From contig CM060842.1 of NCBI GenBank assembly GCA_030762175.1, positions 62,477,001 to 62,541,000 of the forward strand: DNA of 64,000 nucleotides. The letters are read 5' to 3'. Each line of letters opens with the position of its first letter. The stretch's first letter is position 1. Source of the stretch: Metallyticus violacea. Taxonomy: Eukaryota > Arthropoda > Insecta > Mantodea > Metallyticidae. The notes beneath the pieces were generated by a model. It saw nothing but the letters and a program-made list of their open reading frames with translations, did no database searches and was not told where the DNA came from. Positions 11,979 to 24,870 of the stretch are shown piece after piece. The translations under genes were made by a program, and so were the position numbers.

Positions 11979-13057
11979 TTCTCCAAGCACGCAGCTACGA
12001 ACCTCTCTCATCTGATTCTACCTATATATCTCGGAGACCTCCTTAATGTTTTCTACTATGAGAGATTGCTTATTTATAAACACATTTATGTATATATTAT
12101 ACATTAACCACTATATAGTTGGTGATTAAAACACTGGGTAATAAGTATTCGTGCTAATAAGTGGGAGGGAAAAACGTTAAGTTCGGGGATCTTCTATCAG
12201 ATGGTTGCTTATCAACAAAGTTGTTGAGGAAAGAATACAGAAAGAAAAGAATGTCCAAATAGTTGGGAAATCACAAGTTTATCATTGCAGTTAAATATAT
12301 CAAGTTTGAACTCCGTAAAATAACCTAAAATGTCTTTCTCTGATAGAACATTTTACAAATCAAATTGTAACGTAATTTACATTTTGCATATTAGCAAATC
12401 TATTTGCAATTAAAATGCACTTCAAAAGCTAACAACAGCAAACCCTAATATTGATGGTATTTAAATAACTATATAAATAGTTCAGAACGTGTCTGTTTTA
12501 GATGTTTATATGTGTCATCTTTAAGGCTATGTTTTCAACATACATATCATGTCATAATATAAATACATTTTTCCCCCTGGAGTACTCCATTATAGCCAAT
12601 TCTCGCTTTGACGTAGTTGTTTAATACTAAAAAGGGTTGAAATACAGATTGCGTACATTTTGGATACTTCATGTGATAAATAATACATTTATTCATCATA
12701 TCCAATACTTTAATGTCATTCGGTTTGGGGCTATAAAGAATTTTAAAATTGTATTCTCTTAGATGCTCAAGTTAGCTCAGTTTTTAATCCTGTATTAAAT
12801 ACCTCTTATAAAGGTATAAATGTATAGATATCAACGTAAATTATGATCTCAACTCGATGCACAATTCTTTCTAATTTCGAAACAGGGAAGATTGTTGAAT
12901 ATGTTTTCCTGCCGAACTTCCGGTGAGGTGGGTTGCGGGGAACCACAAGTGCCGATTGGATGTTCGGGCAAAAGGGGGGGGGGGCCCTTGCAAGAGTGGA
13001 AATAATCTAAATAATAGAGCTTCACAGCCTGATGTGCCATAATAACTTTTTTTTGAT
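11979..13057. other. Unassigned DNA
   Basis: AT-rich with no recognised feature. A run of about twelve G at 12975-12986 is the only local oddity. Confidence 0.4.
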
Positions 13058-13292
13058 AGTGTTTAATGCCCGTTTTTACTACTGAGGCACCAAGGCACGT
13101 GCTGGCGATGAGATGAAATGATACATTGCAAACATTTTTTAAGGAAGGAAACTTTCCAGGCATAAGTTTAGGGTACCTCTATAGAATTTGCTATGTATGA
13201 GGAATGAGAAATATCTCAGTCAGTGAGGACGGTCCTGGCGGGAATCGAACTCCAGACTTCTCGTTCACCAGTCAATGCTTTACCACCAACGT
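13058..13292 (-). mobile_element. SINE-A copy 2 (minus strand)
   Basis: Minus-strand copy of SINE-A. From left to right on + it shows the inverted 3' end (TTTAATGCCCGTTTTTACTA), the AAGGAAGGAAAC block, the TCAGTCAGTGAGGACGGTCC block and the inverted B box GGAATCGAACTCC (13241-13253). The A-box end is eroded (TCTCGTTCACCAGTCAATGC). It abuts the duplicated block that starts near 13301. It is more diverged than the copies at 27352 and 53657 and probably older. Confidence 0.83.
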
Positions 13293-13300
13293 GAGAGCAC

Positions 13301-13650
13301 AGTACAGTGCCGAAAAGCGGCCAGCTGTATTATCAAGTTTTAAAACTCTCCTGCTGCTATGCCAAGGGTGGTCTTAGGTTTCCATCAAAACCAAAACTTT
13401 CGCTGACAACTGCGGCCAACATTATCAATGGAATGCTAAACGACGTTGTTATTGCCCATGCCTTATGACCAACAGTGGCGGTACAGTACAGCATATAACA
13501 ACAGTCAACTGTATTATCAAGTTGTTAAAACTCTGGGGTTGTTGTGCCGCCAGTGGTCTTAGGCTTCCTTCAAAACCCAATCTTTCTCTGACAACTGCGG
13601 TCAACATCGTCAGTGGAATGCTGAATGTTGGTATTACCGTTATAAGATCG
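13301..13650. repeat. Divergent tandem duplication, unit about 185 bp
   Basis: Two units share the order AGTACAG..., CTGTATTATCAAGTT-TTAAAACTC, GTGGTCTTAGG-TTCC-TCAAAACC, TCTGACAACTGCGG-CAACAT and TGGAATGCT. The shared CTGTATTATCAAG falls at 13325 and 13509, giving a period of about 184 bp. Homology is obvious but substitutions and small indels are frequent. The open frame at 13465-13662 lies in the second unit and is not preserved in the first, so I do not call it a gene. It may be the remnant of a satellite or a segment duplicated once. Confidence 0.85.
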
Positions 13651-16600
13651 CACATGAAGTGAGTAAACCTCTAGTATGAGTTTTATGTTTAAGAAAGTAT
13701 TAAGGACGGGTGGTGTAGTGAAAACTGAAGTTGATTATTTATCCGAATACTTTTTTATGCCATGACATTTTGTAACCATAGAAGGCTTTGTTTGATTTAA
13801 ACGTAGATGATGTTTTCACGAGCGTTTTGTTTAATGGAACCGCTACGGTTTTCCGTGTTCATGAGGTATTTTGTACATTTCTGTTGTGTTAATAGGGTCC
13901 CGTGACATCTTCAATATATTTTAGAAATGCCTTCCAATTGGTCTTTTGATAAGTGTGAGATTTTATTTTACATCTGAGTTAAATGACCTATCAACTTCTT
14001 TGGTGTGGTGATTAAATTTCATAACCTGGGCCTAGCTACTTTTGAATTTTTGCTGTTCCCTCGTTCCAAAAAGAGCTGTGGGGGCCAGAATTTTGGTTTA
14101 TCAACGGCTGTCGTGAAGAAGGCGTAGGCGGTTCTAAAGATTATGTCAATAAAGGTGTACAGCACATCTTTCCGGACTGGCAGAAACGTTGGGGACTATT
14201 TCGAAATAAAACCATACCTACCTTGACCCTGGCTTGTGTACTTCGCAAGTTTAATAAATACATAAATAATAACAATAAAATTAAAATACATTATTTCATT
14301 CTTTATTGAAAAGGGAGGAAAAAAATGATCGCTTGAAAGAGTGGAGGCTTCTATCCCCTCTATGTGACTAAGGCCCTAGGTTTAATCATAAGACTTTGAT
14401 CAATTTTATTTAATGGGATTACTTTCTAACTGCTGTCCATTTGTACTGTAAACATTTATCAAATTATTTGCATCTCAAAATATCTATAAAAATGGATGCA
14501 GTTAAAATTTTTGGATACATCTTTTTGAAACATGCATTATGTTCTCTGTCTTATATCATTCTTTTTAATAGGAGGGAAGAAGGAAATTAGAGGATAGAAA
14601 TGCTTAATGTCTTCACAGCTAAAATGATGGGATGTCTGCCACAGAATGAGTAATAATTGCACATGACGCAATACTGCTCCTGCTGCGAAACAATATGCAA
14701 GATGCCGCACACTTGACACAGTAATAACGGGAAAACCGTGTAATGCAGTAGGATGCATGAAGAGTTAAACAGCACTGGGGAGCCTGAGTGTTTGCTCTGA
14801 GGCCGAGGGTAGACATAAAGGACATGGAAGGGTCGATAAGACGACTGTAGTGTGCTTTGTTTTCACCGAACCTCCATGAATCGAGAATAACATTGACACC
14901 ACTCTTTGTAGTACGTTACACGAAGCAGAAATATAACCCTGTAATTGTAAGGGCTAGTAAAATGCTAAAAGAATTTAACTGTAAACTTTCAACAGCGTTA
15001 TATTGTAGTATAATCAGTCCGAACTCAAAATTAAGTGTCAACTCAACTCTACAAGCTCAACTTGTACTGGAATAGGACTTGCTTTTTATGAATATACAGA
15101 GGTAAACAAATGTTTTATATGTACTAAATTAGAAACTGCTGAATTCATTGAATTTTCGGATATGGTTATTTTAAACTCAAACTTTAAATTTTGTATCACA
15201 GAAATTGGGTCTTTTTTTTAAAGATTATTTAAATACCTATTTTCATGCATACATAAAATAAAAATAAAAAAAAAAAAACATAAAAACTAGCCTTTTACAT
15301 TTTTAGTTGTACCCATTACTGCAATGGTTATCGACGCTCACTGTTCATAATGAAAGGTGAATATATTAGTTTTAGCTACTGAGATAATCAACGCTCATTA
15401 AAACAGACGCAAAACTTAATTGTATATGAAAGTGTAGCATGCTACAGGCTGCACCCATCGTCCCGTTTGTTGTCAATTATAGTACGCACTAGTTACCTGC
15501 AATAATACTGAGAACACAGAATTTATATTTTACAATGAAAAAAATATTTAAAATAAAATTACAATTATATTATAATCAGAAAAGCATTATGGTTTTGAAC
15601 ATATCTGTGCACGCTTCTGATTTGCACGATGTGTAGTTAATGATATATTCCTCGTTAATTCATACTGTATTCTCGCAGTAAAATAAATACAAGCTAAGAA
15701 GTGAATATATTGTATTACACTTTCAACATGCATATGTAAACAAACCTCTGCAGTGTCTTTGTTTACTTGTACTTATGTAACAAGAAGTGGTTTCTCTAGG
15801 CTTAAACGCAGAGTTTGTGTAGACAAAATAGAAAGATTATTTGCAATAAGTGCAAACTTTTTGTATCTTGTCCCGCTTATAGGACAAGCTTTTCAAGACT
15901 TCGAGAATTGCTCACTAAGACTAGCTCTGATATAGAGTTATCCTCCGCACACACCACCAATTAGTTTGGCAACGCCTTCTGCGCAAGCATATGCCATTTT
16001 TGCGTCTAATATAGTGAAGATTGACAATTGTTACTGAAGATTAACCGTCACCACTGTGGATAATAAATGCTAAAGATGACTAAATTAAATAAACCACTGA
16101 AATACGTTTAATTATATTTTTAACAGAAAAGCAAACATATATATGACGCTTCTGTTTTTACTAACAAGGTTCACATAAACTCAAATAGGTGTGAACATAT
16201 ATGCGTATATTTTGTTTTCAATATTTTTATCATTTGATCGTTAACTCCATATAAAGTATAAATGTGAGCATCGTGAAAATTATATTAATTCCACATCGTA
16301 AACAAAATATTTATTTTTAAGCGATAATCTCCTTTTATTTCCAGTCATCATATCGTACAAAAACTCTGTAATCGCTGCCTTTGTCGTTAACATTTTAATT
16401 TTATGCACGTGATTACGTACGTTTTTCAATTTGTTCATTTAAACATTGTTTGTGCTGGTGAATTCGCGATCTGTACACTAAACTTTATTATAATCTACCA
16501 TATTGTCAAGTAGTTTCTGATAGTAAAGTATTGTTGTGGTGAATAAACCAATTTATGTTATTTATTTATTTTAAATGAACATTTTATACATTATTGCAGC

Positions 16601-17985
16601 TATTTCACCCCTTCTAAGGACATGTTTATTTAATGCACTCACAATCAGGTGGAGTGTATTAATAGAGTAAAAACAGAAACGGAACGTTGCCAACTCAGTT
16701 GTGCTATTTAGGCAGGTTCTGTACCTTGCCTTCGTGGAGCAGTAAATGTTCCCATGTGCATATGATTGGGGCTGCTCAGTGACTAATATGGCATAGAGCC
16801 AAATGCATATCGAATTCATTCCTTTAGGTTGAACTTCAATAATGTGTTGTCTTTCAGAGGCCTCTTCGTGATGCATTATTACGAAAAATGCCTCATTTGT
16901 GACTAGGAAAGATCTCTATCACAACGCTCCAGGTCGCGAAGCATAGCAATTTGTCTTTCCGCATCCTCTGTATTCTCCACATCTTGCTCCAGTGTTTCCG
17001 AAAGTCAAAAACCTTCTCAAGAGACAGGAGTTTGTTTGGCTGCACGCTCTGCTGGAAGTGACCACAAGTAGACTTTTTGTAAGTGGTAAGGACGCGGAAC
17101 AAGTTCATTATTGCCCAAGGGGCTTACTGACTTTGTTGGAATTGGATAAAAGACTCAATTTCCGCTGTAATTAACAATCAATAAATGTGCGCTTTCTTTT
17201 TGACTTAAATAGCATAGCGCGCTCGTATAATTTACATTAAGAATTTCGGAAGTAAAGGTATATTTCTGAGAGATTTTATATTTCATTTGAGATGTTTCAA
17301 TTCAACATGTATTAAATTCTTATAACGTAAGAATTAAATTCTTACAACATTTATAAGGACGGAAATGTATAGACGAGGTATTTGAACAGAGTTCCATGAC
17401 GTTATTTTAAACTTTCGCAAACTTTTGAGAGTAATTACAAAGAATGGTAAAATGGAGCTTCACTTATCAGAGAGCAAAATCTCATCAATTAAGAGTTAGC
17501 GTCAACAGTCCATTTGGAAGCTGATGAAATCTGCAGGTCTCATTAGTAGGAGCTGTTCAATAATTCCATTCCAGCGACTGGCGGAACTCTATACATAATG
17601 TAGTTAGATCTCGAAGTCTGTGCTTCATTAAACCGACATAGTAGAGTGGAAACCTGTTGAAGATATGTACAGAACACCTCACTATATCGTGAAAAAGACA
17701 TCTATTGGCTATTGTTGTATTGGGCAATGTGCTTCGTTTAATTATTGCAGGCACAAAGGTCAAGTACCGAAATATTGTTCTTCACCCCAACGGGCTAGGT
17801 TCGGCTTACTTGGGTGCCAGAAAGTGCTCTCAGAAACGCCTCCCAAGAGTTACAACTGTAGTCCCAATGCAACATAAAGGGGGGGGGGGGGTAATTGTCA
17901 CAACTTAACATAATATTATGTTAAATTCCTCAAGAGAAAGCGTTTGTAACATCTACAGTGCTAAATTTAATCCTTTAATAATTTA
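13651..17985. other. Unassigned AT-rich DNA (4.3 kb)
   Basis: No supported gene or element. Short runs of A and T occur (e.g. 15268-15280). Frames at 14857-15075, 15753-15935, 16571-16876 (minus) and 17665-17877 have no recognisable domain. A G run occurs at 17880-17890. Confidence 0.45.
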
Positions 17986-18701
17986 TGAGGGTGTTCTAAA
18001 AGTTCTCGGCCTGACTCAGAGATGTCGCGAAGATGGCCAAGTCACTATGATAGTTGTTAAGAATTTACCTTTATATGGCGCGCTGTAAAGTTTCAGACGT
18101 GCAAGTACAGTCGCTTGTTTGTAAAGATCGTGTAAACAAACTAGTGTTACCATTTTCTACAAAATGGATAAAACTTAATTACGCGTTGTGATGAATTACT
18201 ATGTTTTGAAGGATTATACCTCAACAGAAATATAAAATGAGTTAGATTACACATTAAAGGCTTCTTCCCCTTCGTTTTCAGCAGTTAAAATGCGGGCTAC
18301 TGAATTTAAGCATGGTCGTACATACATTCAAAATGATGAACGCTCAGGGCATCCCAAAACTGCTACGAGTGACGAGATTGTGACAAAAATTTACAATGAT
18401 CGCTGATTAAAGGTACGCGAGTTGGCTGATTTTGCTAAGACCTTGATAGGATGTGTCCACTACATTTTATATGAAGTTTTGGATATGAGAAAACTTTATG
18501 ATCGATGGAGCCGTGTTTGTTAACAATGGATCCAAAACGTATTCGAACAAACATTGCTCAAGAATGTTTAGACTTGTTTAAACACAATTCCAGTGAGTTT
18601 CTCCGAAGTTTCATAACAGTAGATGAAACATGGATTCATCATTACTTGCCAGAGATGAAGTAGCAGTTCAAACAGTGGGTGGCTATAGGTGAAAGTGTAC
18701 C

Positions 18702-18730
<29 letters not shown>
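18702..18730. repeat. Poly(A) tract inside mariner fossil
   Basis: About 29 A in a row, where related transposases carry a Lys-rich GESVPKKAK-type segment. It probably expanded from the AAA codons. Confidence 0.95.
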
Positions 18731-18732
<2 letters not shown>

Positions 18733-18754
18733 GAAGGAAGTCATGGTAACGTGC

Positions 18755-18755
<1 letters not shown>

Positions 18756-18807
<52 letters not shown>
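18756..18807. repeat. (TTA)n microsatellite inside mariner fossil
   Basis: About 17 TTA units lie between the GSHGNV-like and DVVLVNYLQKG-like parts of the dead transposase. They occupy the place where the family usually has a VFWD-type strand. Confidence 0.95.
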
Positions 18808-18808
<1 letters not shown>

Positions 18809-19197
18809 CACTGATGTGGTGCTGGTAAACTACCTCCAGAAGGGCAGATTCATCACGGGGGAGTATTGCGCTTCACTACTGAATCAACTGAAGGACTGAA
18901 GGATGGTATTCAGGCTAAACGTCCATACCTCGCTAAGAAGAAATTTCTCTTTCATCATGATAATGTTCTTGGGATTGTCCTTCGCTTCCAAGTGCTTCCA
19001 CAACACCATATTCGGCGTTTTTGGCTCCCAGCGATTACATTTTGTTCCCAAATATGAAAAAAATGGCTAGATGGACGAAGATTCACATCAAATGATGGGG
19101 TTGAAAACACTTATTTTTCATTGTTGGACAAATCTTATTTTACTGAGGATATTAAAAAGATGGAAAGTCGTTGGACGAAATGTATTAATAAAATCTA

Positions 19198-19985
19198 AGA
19201 TGAAAAACAGGGGAAAGGGTTGAACATTGCATTCAAACAGATATCAAACTCAGCAATCATTGGCTCGCTTGGTATAGGTTAGGCACGTGGCAGATTACCA
19301 AAGTAACGAAACAAAGAGGGTAAGAGAATCTGTCTATATGTGCTTAGATAAACTCTTAGTAACATACACTGACATACTGCAAGGGGACGGAAGAATTTAG
19401 AATAAGAAATATACAGGACCCATTGGTCAACTGGGAGAGAGGGCAGTGGCAGTCCTGAACTTTGCTAGCAGACAGAACGGAGAAGGAGGGAGTAGGTTAT
19501 TTTTATACTAAGTGAGACACTAAGATCGGAAAAGTCAGGCAACTGGGAAGGGAGACAGGGGAACGTTAAACACACTATTTCGATCATTTTTATACATATT
19601 TGTTTGTGGGTGTAATTTATTTATTTCTGTACTTTTCTATTAATTTTATTTGTGTGTTTTTAAACTTTCAGTTATTTATTTCATTTTATGTATTACTGTT
19701 ACCATCCGAACCTCACTATGTACAGTTCTTCCTTTCGTACCGCTAGATATTATACTGAAACTACCGTAAAACTGAGGCCATGTATGTTATTAATATAGCT
19801 GGTACATATATTCATTACGTCACCTAAATAAAGCGTGGCCGCACCGAGTCAAATCGCGAGCTATAGCCAGCAAAGCACCACAGCGCATAATGACGACTCT
19901 GGATTGCTGTCCGCCACTTAGAAATGAAGCGATGCGGGTTACAATCCTCTAGTTGCACTCAGCATTCTCCACCCTGGTCTAAGCT
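19198..19985. other. Unassigned DNA between two mariner fossils
   Basis: AT-rich with a purine-rich part at about 19390-19560. No recognised feature. Confidence 0.4.
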
Positions 19986-19989
19986 AATA

Positions 19990-21300
19990 CGAGAGGCGTT
20001 AAAAAAATGTTACAACCAACCTATGCATTGTTGGACAATAATGTAACTAACGCAGTTGGCAACAATGGATTTTAAGCTATCAAAATATGCACAAGTGCAA
20101 GTTTAAGTTTGCATAGTCACTGTCATTCAGTCTGTTGAGTTTAATCCTGTGTCAACAGCTGTTGAAAACATTTATGAATATTTCTAAAGAAAACTTCAGT
20201 TTCTACATTTTCACAAGTCATAAGCTAGGTGAAAAAGCGAAAAAAATCTACGAGAACTTGATAGCTGTTCATGATAACCAAGGTGTTCATTTGATACCAT
20301 TACGAGATGGATTCGATCATTGGAAGAAGATAAGAGATAAGTATTGTTTAAGGGCCCAAAACTGCTAATGTCATTAGCGCCCATCATTTGAAGAGTGGCG
20401 AGAGGCTTTGAAAAACCAACCTTGCTCATTCTGGCCTCGGGAAGTTGTGAACGGAAGAACAAATCAAAGAACGGGGAACTTGGTGGAGGAAATCGACATA
20501 TTCATTTTGAAATGCTAAGTTTGGAAGGGAGTATCAGTGTAGGTAGCAATGACATTATGCTCCATGAACATTTAAAGCGGCAAACAATATGTACAAAATG
20601 GGTTCCACATTCTGGAAGGGAAGGAATGTGCAAGGAAACTATTGAGTATGTTTCCATCAAATATCCCTAGATATATGCACTGGTGTAGAAAGCTGGTTAT
20701 ATTACTATACCACCCCAAATACAATTCAGACTTGCGTATGGGCAAACGAGAATGACCAAGATAGTTCTTCTTCACAAGATTTTCGTTCTCGGAAGCGAAT
20801 GTTCGCTGTCTTCTTCAACTATGAAGGACCATTAGTGGTTGACTATGCCAAAAGGAATGGCAATGAGTGGAGAATACTATGACACTTATATTTCGATCCT
20901 TTATTCGAAGAGCTGAGGCGGCGGCGTCCAAAGACATACTTCAAAGCTGTTGCTTTGGCACGACAATGCGTCTCCTCACAAAACAGCTGCAAATTTGAGT
21001 AAACTGGAAGTCCCCATGTTCCAGTTGCTTTATCGTCCATCCTACAAACTTAACGTTGCATAGTGCGAATTTTGGTGTTTTCTCGAGTGAAATGTTGCAT
21101 TGCTGAAAAAAAAAAAACTTTTTAAACGAGTACGCGGTATCTCATTCCGAGTACCGTACAAGTGATTGCACTACAACCGTGTATGGGGAGATGGAAACTA
21201 CTTTGAAGAATTGTAAGCATAAGTTTTGGAATTCAGTCCTTAGCTTGAACTTTAAATGACACTTGCTAAACATTTTGAAGCCCCCTCGTATGAAACACAG
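19990..21300 (+). pseudogene. Dead mariner-type transposase (fossil 2)
   Basis: Relic of a second, distinct mariner transposase. Visible stretches are HKLGEKAKKIYENLIAVHDN (N-terminal helix-turn-helix, about 20217-20280), SFEEWREALKNQPCSFWP (linker, about 20386-20440), GSNDIMLHEHLKRQTICTKW (about 20542-20601), VESWLYYYTPN (about 20684-20716), PKGMAMSGEYYDTYI (about 20850-20890) and LWHDNASPHKTAANLSKL (about 20953-21006). The first catalytic Asp of the usual GDETW motif is replaced by Val, the second Asp (codon 20962-20964) is intact, and the third is lost in a SYKLNVA*-type segment. Frame changes and stops are scattered throughout. It differs in detail from fossil 1, so it is a separate lineage and not a duplicate. 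Terminal repeats were not resolved. Confidence 0.88.
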
Positions 21301-24300
21301 TCCCAATTTACTGCCCATATTTAACATTCACCCTACAGAAAACTTTTTGCATAAATAAGGACTGTAATATTTTCAAATTTTTCTGGGTCATCTGATTTTA
21401 ATTATTTAACCTCTTTAATTACACCTAACAGAGCATATTATCTTACTGATACAGTGCTGTTACTACCGCGAAATTATCAATATTTTATGCTCTAAATTAA
21501 AAAAGTTACCTTGACGCTCTGTATCGCCAATTCATTTTTATCTCTCTATCTTTTACCTCTTGAATCCTGAACATGCCAACAATTACCATACCTCTGCATT
21601 TCTGTCCCACGCGGCACGCAAAACGTTGTGCATCTGCTATTTAGCATGAAATTAGCAACAGAGCACATCATGCATGAAAAGGTGTGTTCGTGGAAATTGC
21701 CATTATAAAGCTCATTGATGCATATTCCATTCTGTGCTGCGGTTCCCACCAATATCCATTCTGATTAATCTTAAGCTTGAAATAAAACGTACCCATGCAG
21801 AAGCTTTACTTTTTACCCTGAAGCTGTAAAAACTTGACGTAATTTCTTTTTAACTCTCCATACACCAACCTCACTACTAGACAGAGCCTTTATTTGCATA
21901 AAATGCTTCGGTATGCACAACTAAGACAGGCTGGTTAGTTTATATTGAGAGAAAAATATATTTCAACCTCCATTTTTTCAGTGAAGCTGAAATACCCTTT
22001 AGATTAAAAAAAGAAGGTAAATTATAACCAGTGGCCATTAATTTATTGGGAAAACCTATTTTATTATTGCAAAGTTAAATAATATTTTACTAAATTAGAG
22101 TTTGAAAAGTCAATGTCAATAAGAATGAATGTAGTAACAAAGAGAACTGGTTTAATAAAATTAACTCATTAATAAAATTAACTCATTTTAACGATTTAGC
22201 ACATTTTTAGTTTTGGAGAAAATTATATGAGGGCAGCCAAAAATTGCAAGTTGAACACTGCTTTTCTAAAAAATTTAATATTTCATTTTTAATTTATAAT
22301 TTGGAGTATCACGGAATTATTCCAGCTAGTATTAAATTTTTTTCATCCCAAATAAAAAACTATAAAATAAAATTAAAAAAAATCATGGCACCTTGTCCTC
22401 GCGAGAGACGGCCTACCTAGAATGTCCAAAAACATTGACTATCACAATTTCAGCCGATATTGCTGGCTTTCAAAGTGTTTGACATATACGAGATGCGGTC
22501 CTTAATTTTCAAGGCTGACAATTTTAAGTCGGATATAATAAAAACTCAGGTGTAATTTTTCAACGCAATATCCCTTTAGTTCATTGCATTTATCACATCT
22601 CTGGGTTAATATTTCAACCCTTATAAAAACATAACGTAACTTTTTGTGCAAAATCCTTAAAAATAGTTTATTTCATTTGTTATTATTCATAAATTTCCGC
22701 CCTTGAAGGTAAGATTTCAGATGTGGCTCCTGGAAGCATATGTGCACAGTAGACTAAACATTTCACAGCTCTTTTCCTTAATGACACTGTGCAATTGATG
22801 CAATAGTTCAGCATAGTATTTCCCATTGTATTATTTTCTTTAAACTCTATCATCAGAATTCTTCTGCAGTCCCCCAAAATATTGTAAATTTGTCGTTATG
22901 ACCTTCTGTGGGGTGTTTCGCCCTTCTTTCTCCGTTTCATTGACTCTATTTTAGAAAGAGAGTTATAATAGAAAACCACATTTTTTCCCTTATGACAATG
23001 TGTCCCAATATTCGTTACCATGTGACAACATTCCACGTGCAGATGCATTTGAACTGCTGATATAATTCAGGGCGTTCATCTTGTAGTGATCTTATGCATA
23101 TGCAACTATTGATGAAATATGCAAAGCACAATTGTTTTAGAAAGTCTCAATCTTACAGTTATTTCTTTTTACTTACGATGCCGTCACTCAGAAATTTCTC
23201 CTCAACAAGAGAGGTGTGTTTTTAACTCTTCCACTGTTCTACCCTTATGTAGGCCATCTTTAAGCCTCTCTTTATCTAAAAAAAGAGTTTTTACTACTCC
23301 TTCACAGTGGAATATAAAGGGGAAACTTTCTCATACACACCGCCAAGGCGTTTTTTAATATATCTGGTGGGAAATCTTTCTTTAGTTAAGAATCGGAATT
23401 TAGTTTTGAACATACAACCGGTATTATGTAAAATATATGGCATAAATGAACTTTTTCAAGCAAATAAATAATGTGGCTAGAATGAAAATTCAGCGTGTGG
23501 ACAGTGCCTCAAGCTTCAGAATTAACTGTTTAATTACAGGGTAGTGTATTATTAAAATAGTTCTCTCAGAGTCACAGAAGAGTGTGCTCATAACTTTATC
23601 GGCTGAGGATAACGCCTGGAGTTTTTTTCTAGAGAAATTTAGCCTTTCCATGGTGATTTGGTCTCAGGCTCAAAGTGTTGAATCTATCTCTCATCTGTCA
23701 CCTCAAGCGCAAACGTAACGCGCAAACAGCTCTGATTATATGGACAGTAAGATCTGAGAGACCGTTTAGCAGAAAATTATGAAAATACTAACTTGTGAAT
23801 ACTATTAACAGGAGTTGTTCGTAGATCGTCCCAAATAACGACATTCCATCACTGCCGTATATGGACCTCAATAGCGTGGATGATAACGAAACTACCCCTA
23901 TGTTCCTTCAATAAAATCCTTTTGGCTTGACAACTGACATCGCTGTCCTAAAGTCATTTCTTCATATATCTTTATTGAACATCTTTGTATATTGCTGGTG
24001 GTCTCATTTTCTTCCAAAAAACATTACTCTCTTTGTTTATAACGCACATCTTTACTAGCCCCATTGGTAGTTAAAAAAATGTTATAAAATAATGTGCGAA
24101 GGTTCAAAGGTAATTTAAAAATATTTAAGAAGAGGAGAAGAAAAACGCACCTCTCCCATGTGGACTGAAAAATCCCGAAACTTGTGTAACAGTTCAAGGA
24201 ACGTCGCTGCATAAACATTGTGTTTTTGCTGTAAAGAGAAATAAATATTATCATTGTAATTAGCATTCCCGTTAACTTTATATTTTATTTCAGAACTAAA

Positions 24301-24535
24301 TCGTTATTTGATGATGATATAACGTCTTACATATTTAATATTATTTAAAAAATAAGTGGAATTATAAGTAATATAAATTAGAAGAATCCTTTGTCCAAGA
24401 TGAATCAAAAGTGAGTCTACGTTATTAATGCTTAGTATTTTATTTTTGTATAGGTTTCTGACATAACGAAAATCCAAAGAGAGAAAACTGCTGCGGAATT
24501 CAATAGAGAGCCATCATTCATAACGATTTAAGAAA
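21301..24535. other. Unassigned AT-rich DNA
   Basis: No supported gene. A 17-bp unit (TAATAAAATTAACTCAT) is tandemly duplicated at about 22152-22185. Frames such as 21546-21752 (minus), 23119-23358 and 24024-24266 (minus) show no domain. Confidence 0.45.
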
Positions 24536-24870
24536 GTGTTTTCCTGTGCACCCTGAATGAACAAGGAAACTTTCCCAATATGTTTCAACAAGATGGTGCC
24601 TCAACGCATTACCGTTGTTTATATATGGTGAATAGTTCTGATGAACCGCTGCCAAGGTCACCCGATTTAATACCTCGGGATTGTTATATGTGGGGAATAC
24701 TTAAAGGTCGTGGTGTATGCCCAAATGTAACGTGAACCATATCAATGATAGGATCACCGAATCCATTTCACAAATCACCCCATTTTCTTTAGCAGACGTC
24801 TCACGCAGCTGAGAGAATCGAATCGAAGCAACAGGTTCTCATTTTGAACACATAATGCAACTTTTAATTT
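24536..24870 (+). pseudogene. Mariner-like transposase fragment (fossil 3)
   Basis: Fragment of the C-terminal half of a mariner/IS630-like transposase of the FQQDGA...PRSPDLTP...FLWG type. Translation gives NMFQQDGASTHYRCLYMV (second catalytic Asp region, about 24578-24631), then PLPRSPDLIPRDCYMWGILK (third catalytic-residue region, about 24650-24709). After a frameshift comes INDRITESISQITPFSLADV and GSHFEHIMQLL (about 24740-24862). The expected CFLWG Trp-Gly is kept as MWG. The stretch joining the two motifs is shortened and the frame is broken, so it is dead. The N-terminal half was not found. The motif set differs from fossils 1 and 2, which are nearer the HHDNAPAH type. Confidence 0.87.

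Larger units (their letters stand above)
17990..19197 (+). pseudogene. Dead mariner-type transposase (fossil 1)
   Basis: Relic of a DNA-transposon transposase of the IS630-Tc1-mariner superfamily, which cuts and pastes its element at TA sites. Conceptual translation in shifting frames gives characteristic stretches: FKHGRTYIQNDERSGHPKT (helix-turn-helix/linker region, about 18310-18360), VDETWIHHYLPEMK (first catalytic Asp, codon 18622-18624), GEYCASLLNQLKD (about 18859-18897), KRPYLAKKKFLFHHDN (second catalytic Asp, codon 18959-18961) and FTSNDGVENTYFSLLDKSYF...RWTKCINKI at the C terminus. The expected PHPPYSPDLAP region with the third Asp is unrecognisable. Several in-frame stops and frameshifts exist, and two long microsatellites interrupt the middle, so it cannot encode an enzyme. 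The 5' end near GAGGGTGTTCTAAAAGTTCT could be a terminal repeat; I did not find its partner. Confidence 0.92.

Noticed and set aside
12975..12986. G-run as a G-quadruplex
   Set aside because: A single uninterrupted G run without spaced partners is not a quadruplex motif I would report.
14080..14240. Possible C-terminal end of another mariner transposase
   Set aside because: Only a loose GVQHIFPDWQKRW resemblance to the RWEKCI-type end; no other transposase motif nearby.
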